Source: Ideonella alba (GTDB lineage Bacteria > Pseudomonadota > Gammaproteobacteria > Burkholderiales > Burkholderiaceae_C). From it: 64,000 nucleotides of DNA. The position numbers were made by a program, and so were the translations under genes. Positions 43,649-51,706 of this stretch are shown piece after piece. The stretch is taken from the NCBI RefSeq assembly GCF_018069875.1, contig NZ_JAGQDF010000011.1, forward strand, positions 62,001-126,000, given 5' to 3'. The notes beneath the pieces were generated by a model. That model was not told where the DNA came from. It did no database searches and saw only the letters and a list, made by a program, of their open reading frames with translations. The stretch's first letter is position 1. Each line of letters starts with the position of its first letter.

Positions 43649-45148
43649 ATGAACCTGACCCCGCTGCCTGCCTCGTTCGCCGTGGCGCCCTGGCGCCTGA
43701 GCGGCGTCGTCTATGGCGCCCTGGTGAACCACGCGCCGCAGCTGGCGGCGCTGGGTGAGGCCGTCCACGCGGCGCCCTACAAGGCGCCGCCAGCGCATCC
43801 GGTGCTGCAGGTGCGGCCGCGCCACACGCTGTGCGGGCCGGACTCGGTGGTGGCGGTGCCGGCCGCGGTGGAGGTGGGGGCATCGCTGGGCATCGTCATC
43901 GGCCGCACCGCCTGCCGCGTGTCGGTGGACGACGCGCCCGGCGTGATCGCCGGCTATGCGGTGGTGGCCGAACTGGGCCTGCCGCTCGACAGCCATTACC
44001 GGCCGGCGGTGCGCTTCAAGGCGCGCGACGGCTTCACCGTGGTCGGCCCGGTGGTGCCGGCCAGCGAAGTCGACGACCCTGACGCGCTGGCCTTGCAGGT
44101 GCTGGTGGCCGGCGTGCTGCGCCACACCGGCCACACCGGCCAGCGCGTGCGCGGCGTGGCCGAACTGATCGCCACGGTGACCGAGTTCATGACGCTGCAG
44201 CCCGGCGACCTGCTGCTGCTGGGCGCTGACACGCCCGCACCGCTGGCCTGCGCGGGCGATGCGGTGGCGGTGGGCATCGAGGCGCTGGGCACCTTGTCGT
44301 TCTCGCTGTGCGAGGAACGCGTCGTTCCCGCCAGCGTCGACGAGTGCCCGGCCACCGATGGCACCGACCTGACCCCGCGTGGTGCCGTGGCGCGGGTGGC
44401 CTACGCCGGCGCGGTGCACGTCGCGAAGCCGCACCCGCACGGCCTGCAACTGGCGGACGGCCGCGTGCTGGCCGAAGACCAGGTGCAGTGGCTGCCCCCG
44501 TTCGAGGTGGGCACGATCCTGGCGCTGGGCCTGAACTACGCCGACCACCTGAAGGAGCTCAGCAAGGAGCTGACCGTCAGCGCCAAGGACGAGCCGCTGG
44601 TCTTTCTGAAGGGGCCCGGCGCGCTGCTGGGGCACCGCGGCGTCACGCGCCGCCCGGCCGGCGTGCAGTTCATGCACTATGAGTGCGAGCTGGCGGTGGT
44701 GATCGGTCGCACGGCGCGCCACGTGGCCGCGAAGGACGCGATGGCCCATGTGGCCGGCTACACCGTCTGCAACGACTACGCGATCCGCGACTATCTCGAG
44801 AACTGGTACCGGCCCAACCTGCGCGTCAAGAACCGCGACGGCGCCACCGTGCTGGGCCCCTGGTTCGTGCCGGCGGCCGACGTGCCCGACCCGCACGCGC
44901 TGGCGCTGCGCACCCGGGTCAATGGCCAGCTCGTGCAGCAGGGCAGCACCGCAAACATGGTCAACACCATCCCGGCGTTGATCGAGTACCTGAGCAGCTT
45001 CATGACACTGCAGGCGGGCGACGTCATCCTCACCGGCACGCCCGAGGGCGTCGTCAACGTCAACGAGGGCGACGAGGTCGTCTGCGAGATCGACGGCATC
45101 GGCCGCCAGGTCAACACGATCGTCGGCGACGGCATGTTCGGCCGCTGA
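43649..45148 (+). CDS. hpaG: Bifunctional 5-oxopent-3-ene-tricarboxylate decarboxylase / HHDD isomerase HpaG
   Basis: This enzyme decarboxylates and isomerises the ring-cleavage product towards 2-oxohept-4-ene-dioate. The 499-residue protein holds two fumarylacetoacetate-hydrolase-type domains (about 10-240 and 260-499), the HpaG1-HpaG2 fusion. The second has the metal-binding E-x-E (HYECELAVVIGRTA), FLKGPGALLG and ILTGTPEGV. The first lacks the E-x-E pair, having AAVEVGASLGIVIGRTA instead. It is first in the rightward hpa operon, 19 nt before hpaE. Confidence 0.93.
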   Translation: MNLTPLPASFAVAPWRLSGVVYGALVNHAPQLAALGEAVHAAPYKAPPAHPVLQVRPRHTLCGPDSVVAVPAAVEVGASLGIVIGRTACRVSVDDAPGVIAGYAVVAELGLPLDSHYRPAVRFKARDGFTVVGPVVPASEVDDPDALALQVLVAGVLRHTGHTGQRVRGVAELIATVTEFMTLQPGDLLLLGADTPAPLACAGDAVAVGIEALGTLSFSLCEERVVPASVDECPATDGTDLTPRGAVARVAYAGAVHVAKPHPHGLQLADGRVLAEDQVQWLPPFEVGTILALGLNYADHLKELSKELTVSAKDEPLVFLKGPGALLGHRGVTRRPAGVQFMHYECELAVVIGRTARHVAAKDAMAHVAGYTVCNDYAIRDYLENWYRPNLRVKNRDGATVLGPWFVPAADVPDPHALALRTRVNGQLVQQGSTANMVNTIPALIEYLSSFMTLQAGDVILTGTPEGVVNVNEGDEVVCEIDGIGRQVNTIVGDGMFGR

Positions 45149-45167
45149 CACCCACCAGAGACTGTCC

Positions 45168-46625
45168 ATGCGCATTGACCACCTGATCAACGGCCAGCCG
45201 GTTGGCGGCCGCCAGTACTTCGAGACCGTCAACCCCGCCACCCAGCAGGTGCTGGCCGAGGTGGCCGCCGGTGGCGCCGCCGAGGTGGACGCCGCGGTGC
45301 AGGCCGCGAAGGCGGCCTTCCCGGCCTGGGCCGGCCTGCCGGCGCCCGAGCGGGCGAAGAAGCTCCGCGCGCTGGGTGAGCTGATCACGAAGCACGTGCC
45401 CGAACTGGCCCGCACCGAGACGCAGGACACCGGCCAGAGCATCAGCCAGACCGGCAAGCAACTGGTGCCCCGCGCCGCCGACAACTTCCACTACTTCGCC
45501 GAGATGTGCGTGCGCGTGGACGGCCACACCTACCCCACGCCCACCCACCTGAACTACACGCTGTTCCACCCGGTGGGCGTGTGCGCACTGATCAGCCCGT
45601 GGAACGTGCCCTTCATGACCGCCACCTGGAAGGTCGCGCCCTGCCTGGCCTTCGGCAACACCGCGGTGCTGAAGATGAGCGAGCTCAGCCCGATGACCGC
45701 TGCGCGCCTGGGCGAGCTGGCGCTCGAAGCCGGCATTCCGGCGGGCGTGCTGAACATCGTGCACGGCTATGGCCGGGATGCCGGCGAGCCGCTGTGCGCC
45801 CACCCCGACGTGCGGGCGATCAGCTTCACCGGCTCCACCGCCACCGGGAACCGCATCGTGCAGGCGGCGGGCCTGAAGAAGTTCAGCATGGAACTGGGCG
45901 GCAAGAGCCCCTTCGTGGTGTTTGCCGACGCCGACCTGGACCGCGCGCTGGACGCCGCGGTGTTCATGATCTTCAGCAACAACGGCGAGCGATGCACCGC
46001 CGGCAGCCGCATCCTGGTGCAAAAGAGCATCTACGCGGACTTCGCCGCGAAGTTTGCCGAGCGCGCCAGGCGCATCACCGTGGGCGACCCGCTGGACGAG
46101 GCCACCATCATCGGCCCGATGATCTCCCCGGGCCACCTGGCCAAGGTGCGCCACTACATCGAACTGGGCCCGAAGGAGGGCGCCACGCTGCTGTGCGGCG
46201 GCCTGGACGCGCCGGAGCTGCCGGCCCACCTGGCCCAAGGCAACTTCGTGAAGCCCACGGTCTTTGCCGATGTGGACAACCGCATGAAGATCGCCCAGGA
46301 CGAGATCTTCGGCCCGGTGGCCTGCCTGATCCCCTTCGAGGACGAGGCCGAGGCCATCGCAACAGCCAACGACACCGCCTACGGCCTGTCCAGCTACGTC
46401 TGGACCGAGAACCTGGGCCGGGCGCACCGCGTGGCCGCGGCCATCGAGGCCGGCATGTGCTTCGTCAACAGCCAGAACGTGCGCGACCTGCGACAGCCCT
46501 TCGGCGGCACCAAGGCCAGCGGCACTGGCCGCGAGGGGGGCACCTGGAGCTACGAGGTCTTCCTGGAGCCCAAGAACGTGGCGGTGTCGCTGGGCTCACA
46601 CCACATTCCGCATTGGGGGGTCTGA
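45168..46625 (+). CDS. hpaE: 5-carboxymethyl-2-hydroxymuconate semialdehyde dehydrogenase HpaE
   Basis: An NAD-dependent aldehyde dehydrogenase that oxidises the ring-fission semialdehyde in homoprotocatechuate degradation. The 485-residue protein has the catalytic Glu region MELGGKSPFVVFADADLD and the catalytic Cys in NNGERCTAGSRIL. The substrate-class segment is YGLSSYVWTENLGRAHRVA, and QPFGGTKASGTGREGG closes the oligomer interface. The length is usual. It is followed by a 326-bp gap filled with inverted repeats before hpaD, rather than the tight spacing seen elsewhere in the operon. Confidence 0.95.
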   Translation: MRIDHLINGQPVGGRQYFETVNPATQQVLAEVAAGGAAEVDAAVQAAKAAFPAWAGLPAPERAKKLRALGELITKHVPELARTETQDTGQSISQTGKQLVPRAADNFHYFAEMCVRVDGHTYPTPTHLNYTLFHPVGVCALISPWNVPFMTATWKVAPCLAFGNTAVLKMSELSPMTAARLGELALEAGIPAGVLNIVHGYGRDAGEPLCAHPDVRAISFTGSTATGNRIVQAAGLKKFSMELGGKSPFVVFADADLDRALDAAVFMIFSNNGERCTAGSRILVQKSIYADFAAKFAERARRITVGDPLDEATIIGPMISPGHLAKVRHYIELGPKEGATLLCGGLDAPELPAHLAQGNFVKPTVFADVDNRMKIAQDEIFGPVACLIPFEDEAEAIATANDTAYGLSSYVWTENLGRAHRVAAAIEAGMCFVNSQNVRDLRQPFGGTKASGTGREGGTWSYEVFLEPKNVAVSLGSHHIPHWGV

Positions 46626-46650
46626 ACGTGCACTGCCGCGCGCGGCGGCG

Positions 46651-46754
46651 GGGCCAGGGGACGGCGGGCTTGCCTCCGCTCATGTCCCCCGGCCCGGGCT
46701 GCGCCCGGACCTCCTCCTTTACTTCGCTCCGGCAAGCCCGCCGTCCCCTGGCCC
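46651..46754. repeat. Nested inverted-repeat element, copy A
   Basis: Perfect 24-bp outer arms lie at 46651-46674 and 46731-46754 (core GGGACGGCGGGCTTGCC and its complement). Inside is a conserved box: CATGTCCCCCGG, an inner hairpin CCGGGC-TGC-GCCCGG (46694-46708), then ACCTCCTCCTTTACTTCGC. The whole could form a cruciform or a long RNA stem between hpaE and hpaD. The same box occurs inverted in copy B. Confidence 0.85.
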
Positions 46755-46808
46755 GATCGGCCGAGGCGGCGTGTGCCGGCGCAGTCCTCCCACGGTGGAG
46801 GGCGGGGT

Positions 46809-46894
46809 GGAAGCCCCCTCGCTTAGGCGAAGTAAAGGAGGAGGTCTGGCCGAAGGCCAGGCCGGGGGACATGAGCCGAAGCGAGGGGGCTTCC
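46809..46894. repeat. Nested inverted-repeat element, copy B (opposite orientation)
   Basis: Perfect 16-bp outer arms GGAAGCCCCCTCGCTT (46809-46824) and AAGCGAGGGGGCTTCC (46879-46894) enclose the copy A box on the other strand. The box reads GCGAAGTAAAGGAGGAGGT, then the inner hairpin CTGGCC-GAA-GGCCAG, then CCGGGGGACATGAGC. The inner stem differs from copy A at several positions, yet both arms changed together so pairing is kept. The outer arms are unrelated to those of copy A. Confidence 0.85.
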
Positions 46895-46951
46895 GCGCCG
46901 CGGGAGCTCCGACTCGCAGGCTGTTCCTGAGCCCTTCCACTGGAGACCACC

Positions 46952-47878
46952 ATGGGCAAACTCGCCCTCGTCGGAAAAATCACCCATGTCCCGTCGATGT
47001 ACCTCTCGGAGCTGGACGGCCCCCGCAAGGGCACGCGCCAGGACGCGATCGACGGCCACATCGAGATCGGCCGGCGCTGCCGCGAGCTGGGCGTGGACAC
47101 CATCGTGGTGTTCGACACCCATTGGCTGGTCAACGCCAACTACCACCTGAACTGCGCGCCGCACTTCCAGGGCACCTACACCAGCAACGAGCTGCCGCAC
47201 TTCATCAAGAACATGCCCTTCGAGTGCCCCGGCAACCCCGAGCTGGGTCGGCTGATGGCGAAGGTGGCCACCGAGATGGGCGTCGAGACCCTGGCCCACG
47301 CCGAGACCACGCTGGACCCGGAATACGGCACCCTGGTGCCGATGCGCTACATGAACGCCGACCAGCACTTCAAGGTGATCTCGGTGTCGGCGCTGTGCAC
47401 CGTGCACTACCTCAACGATTCGGCGCGCCTGGGCTGGGCCCTGCGCAAGGCCGTGGAAGACCACTATGACGGCACCGTGGCCTTCCTGGCCAGCGGGTCC
47501 CTGAGCCACCGCTTCGCGCAGAACGGCCTGGCGCCGGAGTACGCGTTCAAGATCTGGAGCCCCTTCCTGGAACAGCTGGACCGGCGGGTGGTCGAGATGT
47601 GGCAGCAGGGCCAGTGGGCCGACTTCTGCGCCATGCTGCCCGAGTACGCCAGCAAGGGCCATGGCGAAGGCTTCATGCACGACACCGCGATGATGCTGGG
47701 CGCGCTGGGCTGGAGCGAGTATGCCGGCCCCGCCGAGATCATCACACCCTACTTCGGCGCCAGCGGCACCGGCCAGATCAACGCGCTGTTCCCGGTGACG
47801 CCCGTCAGCGGCCGCGCGATTCCGGCGGCCCAGGCCTCGGCGGCGGATGGCTACACCGCGATCAGCACCCGCCTGTGA
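46952..47878 (+). CDS. hpaD: 3,4-dihydroxyphenylacetate 2,3-dioxygenase HpaD
   Basis: An extradiol dioxygenase that opens the ring of homoprotocatechuate. The 308-residue protein is of the LigB-type class III family. Conserved segments are KITHVPSMYLSELDGPRKGTR, DTIVVFDTHWLVNANYHLNCAPHFQGTY and FLASGSLSHRF, which hold the usual metal-binding and acid-base residues. GGAG precedes the ATG. Co-transcription with hpaGE would require reading through the two hairpin elements, so a separate promoter or uneven expression is possible. Confidence 0.93.
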   Translation: MGKLALVGKITHVPSMYLSELDGPRKGTRQDAIDGHIEIGRRCRELGVDTIVVFDTHWLVNANYHLNCAPHFQGTYTSNELPHFIKNMPFECPGNPELGRLMAKVATEMGVETLAHAETTLDPEYGTLVPMRYMNADQHFKVISVSALCTVHYLNDSARLGWALRKAVEDHYDGTVAFLASGSLSHRFAQNGLAPEYAFKIWSPFLEQLDRRVVEMWQQGQWADFCAMLPEYASKGHGEGFMHDTAMMLGALGWSEYAGPAEIITPYFGASGTGQINALFPVTPVSGRAIPAAQASAADGYTAISTRL

Positions 47879-47888
47879 GGACCCCGAC

Positions 47889-48308
47889 ATGCCCCACCTG
47901 GTGATCCTCTACACCCCCGACCTGGACCGCCCCGTGGGCCAGGGTGGCAGCGACATGACGGCACTGTGCCGCGCGCTGGCCGACACCATGCTGGCCGCAC
48001 GCGATGAAGCCGGTTCGGCGGTCTTCCCCCCTGGCGGCGTGCGCGTGCTGGCCTACCCGGCGGCGCACAGCGCGGTGGCCGACGGTCGCGGGGACTACGG
48101 CTTCGTCTACCTGAACCTGCGCATGGGCCGCGGCCGCAGCGCTGCGGTGCACGCGGCGGTGGGCCAGGCGCTGGAGGCCACGGTCCAGGCCCACTTCGCG
48201 CCGCTGCTGGCCACCCGGCCGATCGGCGTGACGCTGCAGATCGACGAAGGCCCCGAGGTCTTCGACGCCAAGAACAGCTCGCTGCACCCCTTGTTCCGAA
48301 AGCCCTGA
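47889..48308 (+). CDS. hpaF: 5-carboxymethyl-2-hydroxymuconate delta-isomerase HpaF
   Basis: A small isomerase of the tautomerase superfamily (139 residues) acting after HpaE. The chosen start gives MPHLVILYTPDLD, so that removal of Met exposes the catalytic N-terminal proline. A longer frame starting in hpaD would bury it and was rejected. The C-terminus IGVTLQIDEGPEVFDAKNSSLHPLF is typical of HpaF. It lies 10 bp after hpaD and 3 bp before hpaH. Confidence 0.92.
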   Translation: MPHLVILYTPDLDRPVGQGGSDMTALCRALADTMLAARDEAGSAVFPPGGVRVLAYPAAHSAVADGRGDYGFVYLNLRMGRGRSAAVHAAVGQALEATVQAHFAPLLATRPIGVTLQIDEGPEVFDAKNSSLHPLFRKP

Positions 48309-48311
48309 ACC

Positions 48312-49127
48312 ATGCTTGACGACACCACCATCGCCCAGCTCGCCGCCGAACTGCAGACCTCCGAGCAGACCCGTGTGCCGGTGGAGCACTTCAGCAAGCG
48401 CTTCCCCGGCATGACGATCGAGGATGGCTACCGCGTCAGCCGCGCCTGGGTGGCGGCGCAGATCGCCGGTGGCGCGCGCGTGATCGGCCACAAGATCGGC
48501 CTGACCAGCCGCGCGATGCAGATCAGCAGCCAGATCACCGAGCCCGACTACGGCACGCTGCTGGACCACATGCTCTACCGCTGCGAGGGCGAGGCGCTGC
48601 TCGACATCCCGCTGAACCGCTTCATCGCCCCGCGGGTGGAGGTGGAGCTGGCCTTCATCCTGAAGGCGCCGCTGCAGGGGCCCGACGTGACGGTGGAACA
48701 GGTGCTGGACGCGACCGAGTTCATCACCCCGGCGATCGAGATCATTGATGCCCGCATCGAGCAGTTCGACCGCCACACCAAGGCGATGCGCAAGGTCTTC
48801 GACACGATCAGCGACAACGCTGCCAACGCCGGCATCGTGCTGGGCGGCCAGCGCGTCGGCCCGCGCGCGGTGGACCGCGCCTGGTGCGGTGCCATCCTGC
48901 GCCAGAACGGCGTGGTCGAGGAAACCGGCCTGGCCGCCGGCGTGCAGGGCGACCCGGCCATCGGCATCGCCTGGCTGGCCAACAAGCTGGCGCCCTGGGG
49001 CGAGACGCTGCAGCCGGGCCACATCGTGCTGGCCGGCTCGTTCACGCGGCCGGTGGCGGCGAAGGCGGGCGACCGGTTCGAGGCGGACTATGGTCCGCTG
49101 GGGCGCCTGAACTTCCGCTTTGTCTGA
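48312..49127 (+). CDS. hpaH: 2-oxo-hept-4-ene-1,7-dioate hydratase HpaH
   Basis: A hydratase of the MhpD/HpcG fold that adds water to 2-oxohept-4-ene-1,7-dioate. The 271-residue protein has [31 protein letters not shown], metal-ligand acids in [12 protein letters not shown], and [16 protein letters not shown]. The length matches the E. coli enzyme. It starts 3 bp after hpaF. Confidence 0.93.
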   Translation: MLDDTTIAQLAAELQTSEQTRVPVEHFSKRFPGMTIEDGYRVSRAWVAAQIAGGARVIGHKIGLTSRAMQISSQITEPDYGTLLDHMLYRCEGEALLDIPLNRFIAPRVEVELAFILKAPLQGPDVTVEQVLDATEFITPAIEIIDARIEQFDRHTKAMRKVFDTISDNAANAGIVLGGQRVGPRAVDRAWCGAILRQNGVVEETGLAAGVQGDPAIGIAWLANKLAPWGETLQPGHIVLAGSFTRPVAAKAGDRFEADYGPLGRLNFRFV

Positions 49128-49137
49128 AGGGCTGACG

Positions 49138-49896
49138 ATGACTGCATTCCCCCGTCCCGAGCGTTTCAGTGAGGCCGAGTGGGCGGCCCGCGTGAAGCTG
49201 GCCGCCTGCTACCGCATCTTCGCCCACCTGGGCTGGGCCGAGCTGATCTACAACCACATTTCGCTGCGTGTGCCAGGTCCGGATCCTCACTTCCTCATCA
49301 ACCCCTTCGGCCTGCACTACACCGAGGTCACCGCCAGCAACCTGGTCAAGGTGGACATCGACGGGCACATCGTGGGCCACAGCGACTGGCCGATCAACCC
49401 GGCCGGCTTCACCTTCCACGGTGCGATCCACGCCACCCTGCCCGACGCGCACTGCGTGATGCATGTGCACACCACGCCGACGATGGCGGTGTGCTGCCTG
49501 AAGGACGGGCTGTCCTTCACCAATTTCTATGCGGCGCAGCTGTACGGCCAGGTGGCGTACCACGACTTCGAAGGCATCACCGTGCACCGCGAGGAGGGCG
49601 CACGCATCCTCGCCTCCAGCCAGGGCAAGCCGGTGCTGCTGCTGCGCAACCACGGGCCGGTGGTGATCGGCCCCACGCTGGCGCAGGCCTTCAACCGGAT
49701 GTGGCTGGTGCAGCGCGCCTGCGAGGTGCAGATGGCGTCACAGCCGATGGGGGCGCTGCAGCCGATCAGCGAGGCCGCGCTGCAGGCCTGCGTGCGAGAC
49801 TCGCTGAACTTCAACCCGAACTTCGGGGCCGGTGAGGACAGCTTCGCTGCGATGCAGCGCCTGATCGACCGCATCGACCCCGGCTACCGCGCATGA
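49138..49896 (+). CDS. Class II aldolase/adducin family protein
   Basis: A 252-residue zinc-dependent class II aldolase-like protein. It has EWAARVKLAACYRIFAHLGWAELIYNHISLRVPG, the metal-binding HVHTTPTM and HGP in LLLRNHGPVVIG. It is not one of the standard HpaGEDFHI enzymes. The location inside the operon between hpaH and hpaI, with an ATGA overlap to the next gene, suggests a related ketoacid or aldol side reaction. The ATG at 49138 is preferred over an in-frame start at 49120 inside hpaH. Confidence 0.88.
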   Translation: MTAFPRPERFSEAEWAARVKLAACYRIFAHLGWAELIYNHISLRVPGPDPHFLINPFGLHYTEVTASNLVKVDIDGHIVGHSDWPINPAGFTFHGAIHATLPDAHCVMHVHTTPTMAVCCLKDGLSFTNFYAAQLYGQVAYHDFEGITVHREEGARILASSQGKPVLLLRNHGPVVIGPTLAQAFNRMWLVQRACEVQMASQPMGALQPISEAALQACVRDSLNFNPNFGAGEDSFAAMQRLIDRIDPGYRA

Positions 49897-50912
49897 GTCT
49901 TCCACTGCACAGGGTCTGCGTCGTCGGTGTCGGCGCCATCGGGGGCGTGTTCGCGGCCTGGCTGGGCGCGCGCCTGCCGGCCGGACAGATCGCGCTGAGC
50001 GCGCTGGCACGCGGCCAGACGCTGCGCACGCTGCAGGCCGACGGTCTGTGCTGGGTCGATGGCGATGGCGGCGAGCGGTGCATCACCCTGGCCGCCAGCG
50101 ATGACGCTGCCGCGCTGGGCCCGCAGGACCTGGTGATCGTCTCGGTCAAGGGCCCGGCCATGCCCGCGGTGGCCGAGCAGATCCGCCCGCTGCTGGCCGC
50201 CCACACGGTGGTGCTGGTGGCGATGAACGGCGTGCCCTGGTGGTTCTTCGACGGCCTGGGCGGCGAGTGCGCGGGTCTGCAATTGCAGACGGTGGACCCG
50301 GGCGGCCGCACCGCCGCTGCGCTGCCCACCGCGCAGGTGCTGGGCTGCGTGGTGCATGTCAGCGCTGCGGCGCCGCGGCCGGGCCGCATCGAGCGCATCA
50401 AGAACAACCAGCTGATCATCGGCGAGCCGGCCGGCGGACTCAGCCCGCGGGTGCGGGCGGTGGCGTCGCTGCTGGAGGGCGCCGGCTTCGCGGTCAAGCA
50501 GACCGCCTGCATCCAGCAGGAGATCTGGTTCAAGCTGTGGGGCAACATGACGATGAACCCGGTCTCGGCGCTGACCGGCGCGCCCTGTGACCGCATCCTG
50601 GACGATCCGCTGGTGCGCAGCTTCTGCAGTGCGGTGATGACCGAGGCCCAGGCGATCGGCGCGCGCATCGGCTGCGGCATCGACCAGCAGCCCGAGGACC
50701 GCCACGCGATCACCCGCAGCCTGGGTTCGTTCAAGACCTCGATGCTGCAGGACGTGGAAGCCGGCCGACCGATCGAGCTGGACGCGCTGGTCGGCACGGT
50801 GCGCGAAATCGGCCAGCACCTGGGCCTGGCCACGCCGAACATGGATGCGCTGCTGGGCCTGACCCGGCTGATGGCCCGCGAGAGGGGCCTCTACCCGAAG
50901 GACACCGCATGA
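49893..50912 (+). CDS. 2-dehydropantoate 2-reductase family (PanE-like) protein
   Basis: A 339-residue NADP-dependent ketopantoate reductase-type protein. The Rossmann motif GVGAIGGVFAAWLGARL is near the N-terminus, the catalytic-lysine region is EIWFKLWGNMTMNPVSALTGA, and the C-terminal helical domain ends PNMDALLGLTRLMARERGLY. Members outside pantothenate synthesis reduce other 2-oxo acids. Its overlap with the class II aldolase gene (upstream) and hpaI (downstream) ties it to the aromatic pathway rather than to vitamin synthesis. Confidence 0.85.
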   Translation: MSLPLHRVCVVGVGAIGGVFAAWLGARLPAGQIALSALARGQTLRTLQADGLCWVDGDGGERCITLAASDDAAALGPQDLVIVSVKGPAMPAVAEQIRPLLAAHTVVLVAMNGVPWWFFDGLGGECAGLQLQTVDPGGRTAAALPTAQVLGCVVHVSAAAPRPGRIERIKNNQLIIGEPAGGLSPRVRAVASLLEGAGFAVKQTACIQQEIWFKLWGNMTMNPVSALTGAPCDRILDDPLVRSFCSAVMTEAQAIGARIGCGIDQQPEDRHAITRSLGSFKTSMLQDVEAGRPIELDALVGTVREIGQHLGLATPNMDALLGLTRLMARERGLYPKDTA

Positions 50913-51706
50913 TGCAGATCCCCGCCAACCACTTCCGCAACGCGCTGCGCGAGGGCCGCGCCCAGATCGGCTGCTGGGTGGGTTTTGCCGACCCCAATGT
51001 CGCCGAGGCGCTGGCCACCTGCGGCTACGACTGGCTGCTGCTCGATGGCGAGCACGCACCGAACGACCCGCGCACGGTGCTGGCCCAGCTGCGGGCGATG
51101 GCGCCTTACCCCACGCAGGCCATCGTGCGGCCGGTGATCGGCGATGTGGCGCTGATCAAGCAGTACCTGGACGTGGGCGCGCAGACGCTGCTGGTACCGA
51201 TGGTCGACACCCCCGAGCAGGCGGCGCTGCTGGTGCAGGCGATGCGCTACCCGCCCGACGGCATCCGGGGCATGGGCGCGGCGCTGGCGCGGGCCTCGCG
51301 CTGGAACCAGGTCGAGCAGTATGTGCACCGCGCCAACGACGAGATGTGCCTGCTGGTGCAGGCCGAAACGGTCACCGCGGTGCGGCACCTGGCGGCGATC
51401 GCCGGGACGCCCGGTGTCGACGGCGTCTTCTTCGGCCCGGCCGACCTGTCGGCCAGCATGGGCTACCGCGGCCAGCCCGGCCACCCCGAGGTGCAGCGGG
51501 TGATCCTGGAGGGCATCGCCACCGTGCGCGCGGCCGGCAAGGCGCCGGGCATCCTGGCCACCGACCCGACACTGGCGCAGCAGTACCTGGACGCCGGGGC
51601 GCTGTTCGTGGCCGTCGGTCTGGACACGGCGATGCTGGTCAAGGCCGCCAGCGAGATGGCGCGGCGCTTCAAGGCGGCGCCCGCGGCGCCGGCCGCCGGC
51701 TACTGA
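50909..51706 (+). CDS. hpaI: 4-hydroxy-2-oxo-heptane-1,7-dioate aldolase HpaI
   Basis: A metal-dependent class II pyruvate aldolase that splits the final intermediate to pyruvate and succinate semialdehyde. The 265-residue protein has GCWVGFADPNVAEALATCGYDWLLLDGEHAPNDPRT, with its conserved Glu-His. LLVPMVDTPEQAALLVQAMRYPPDGIRGMGAALARASRW and GVFFGPADLSASMGY follow. Its start overlaps the PanE-like gene by 4 bp. Its end overlaps the convergent HAF-repeat gene by 7 bp. Confidence 0.94.
   Translation: MMQIPANHFRNALREGRAQIGCWVGFADPNVAEALATCGYDWLLLDGEHAPNDPRTVLAQLRAMAPYPTQAIVRPVIGDVALIKQYLDVGAQTLLVPMVDTPEQAALLVQAMRYPPDGIRGMGAALARASRWNQVEQYVHRANDEMCLLVQAETVTAVRHLAAIAGTPGVDGVFFGPADLSASMGYRGQPGHPEVQRVILEGIATVRAAGKAPGILATDPTLAQQYLDAGALFVAVGLDTAMLVKAASEMARRFKAAPAAPAAGY

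Noticed and set aside
46465-47139. Minus-strand frame across the hpaE-hpaD gap with repeated EVKEEV-type peptides
   Set aside because: The repeated peptides are translations of the inverted-repeat DNA elements, and the rest is antisense to hpaE and hpaD.
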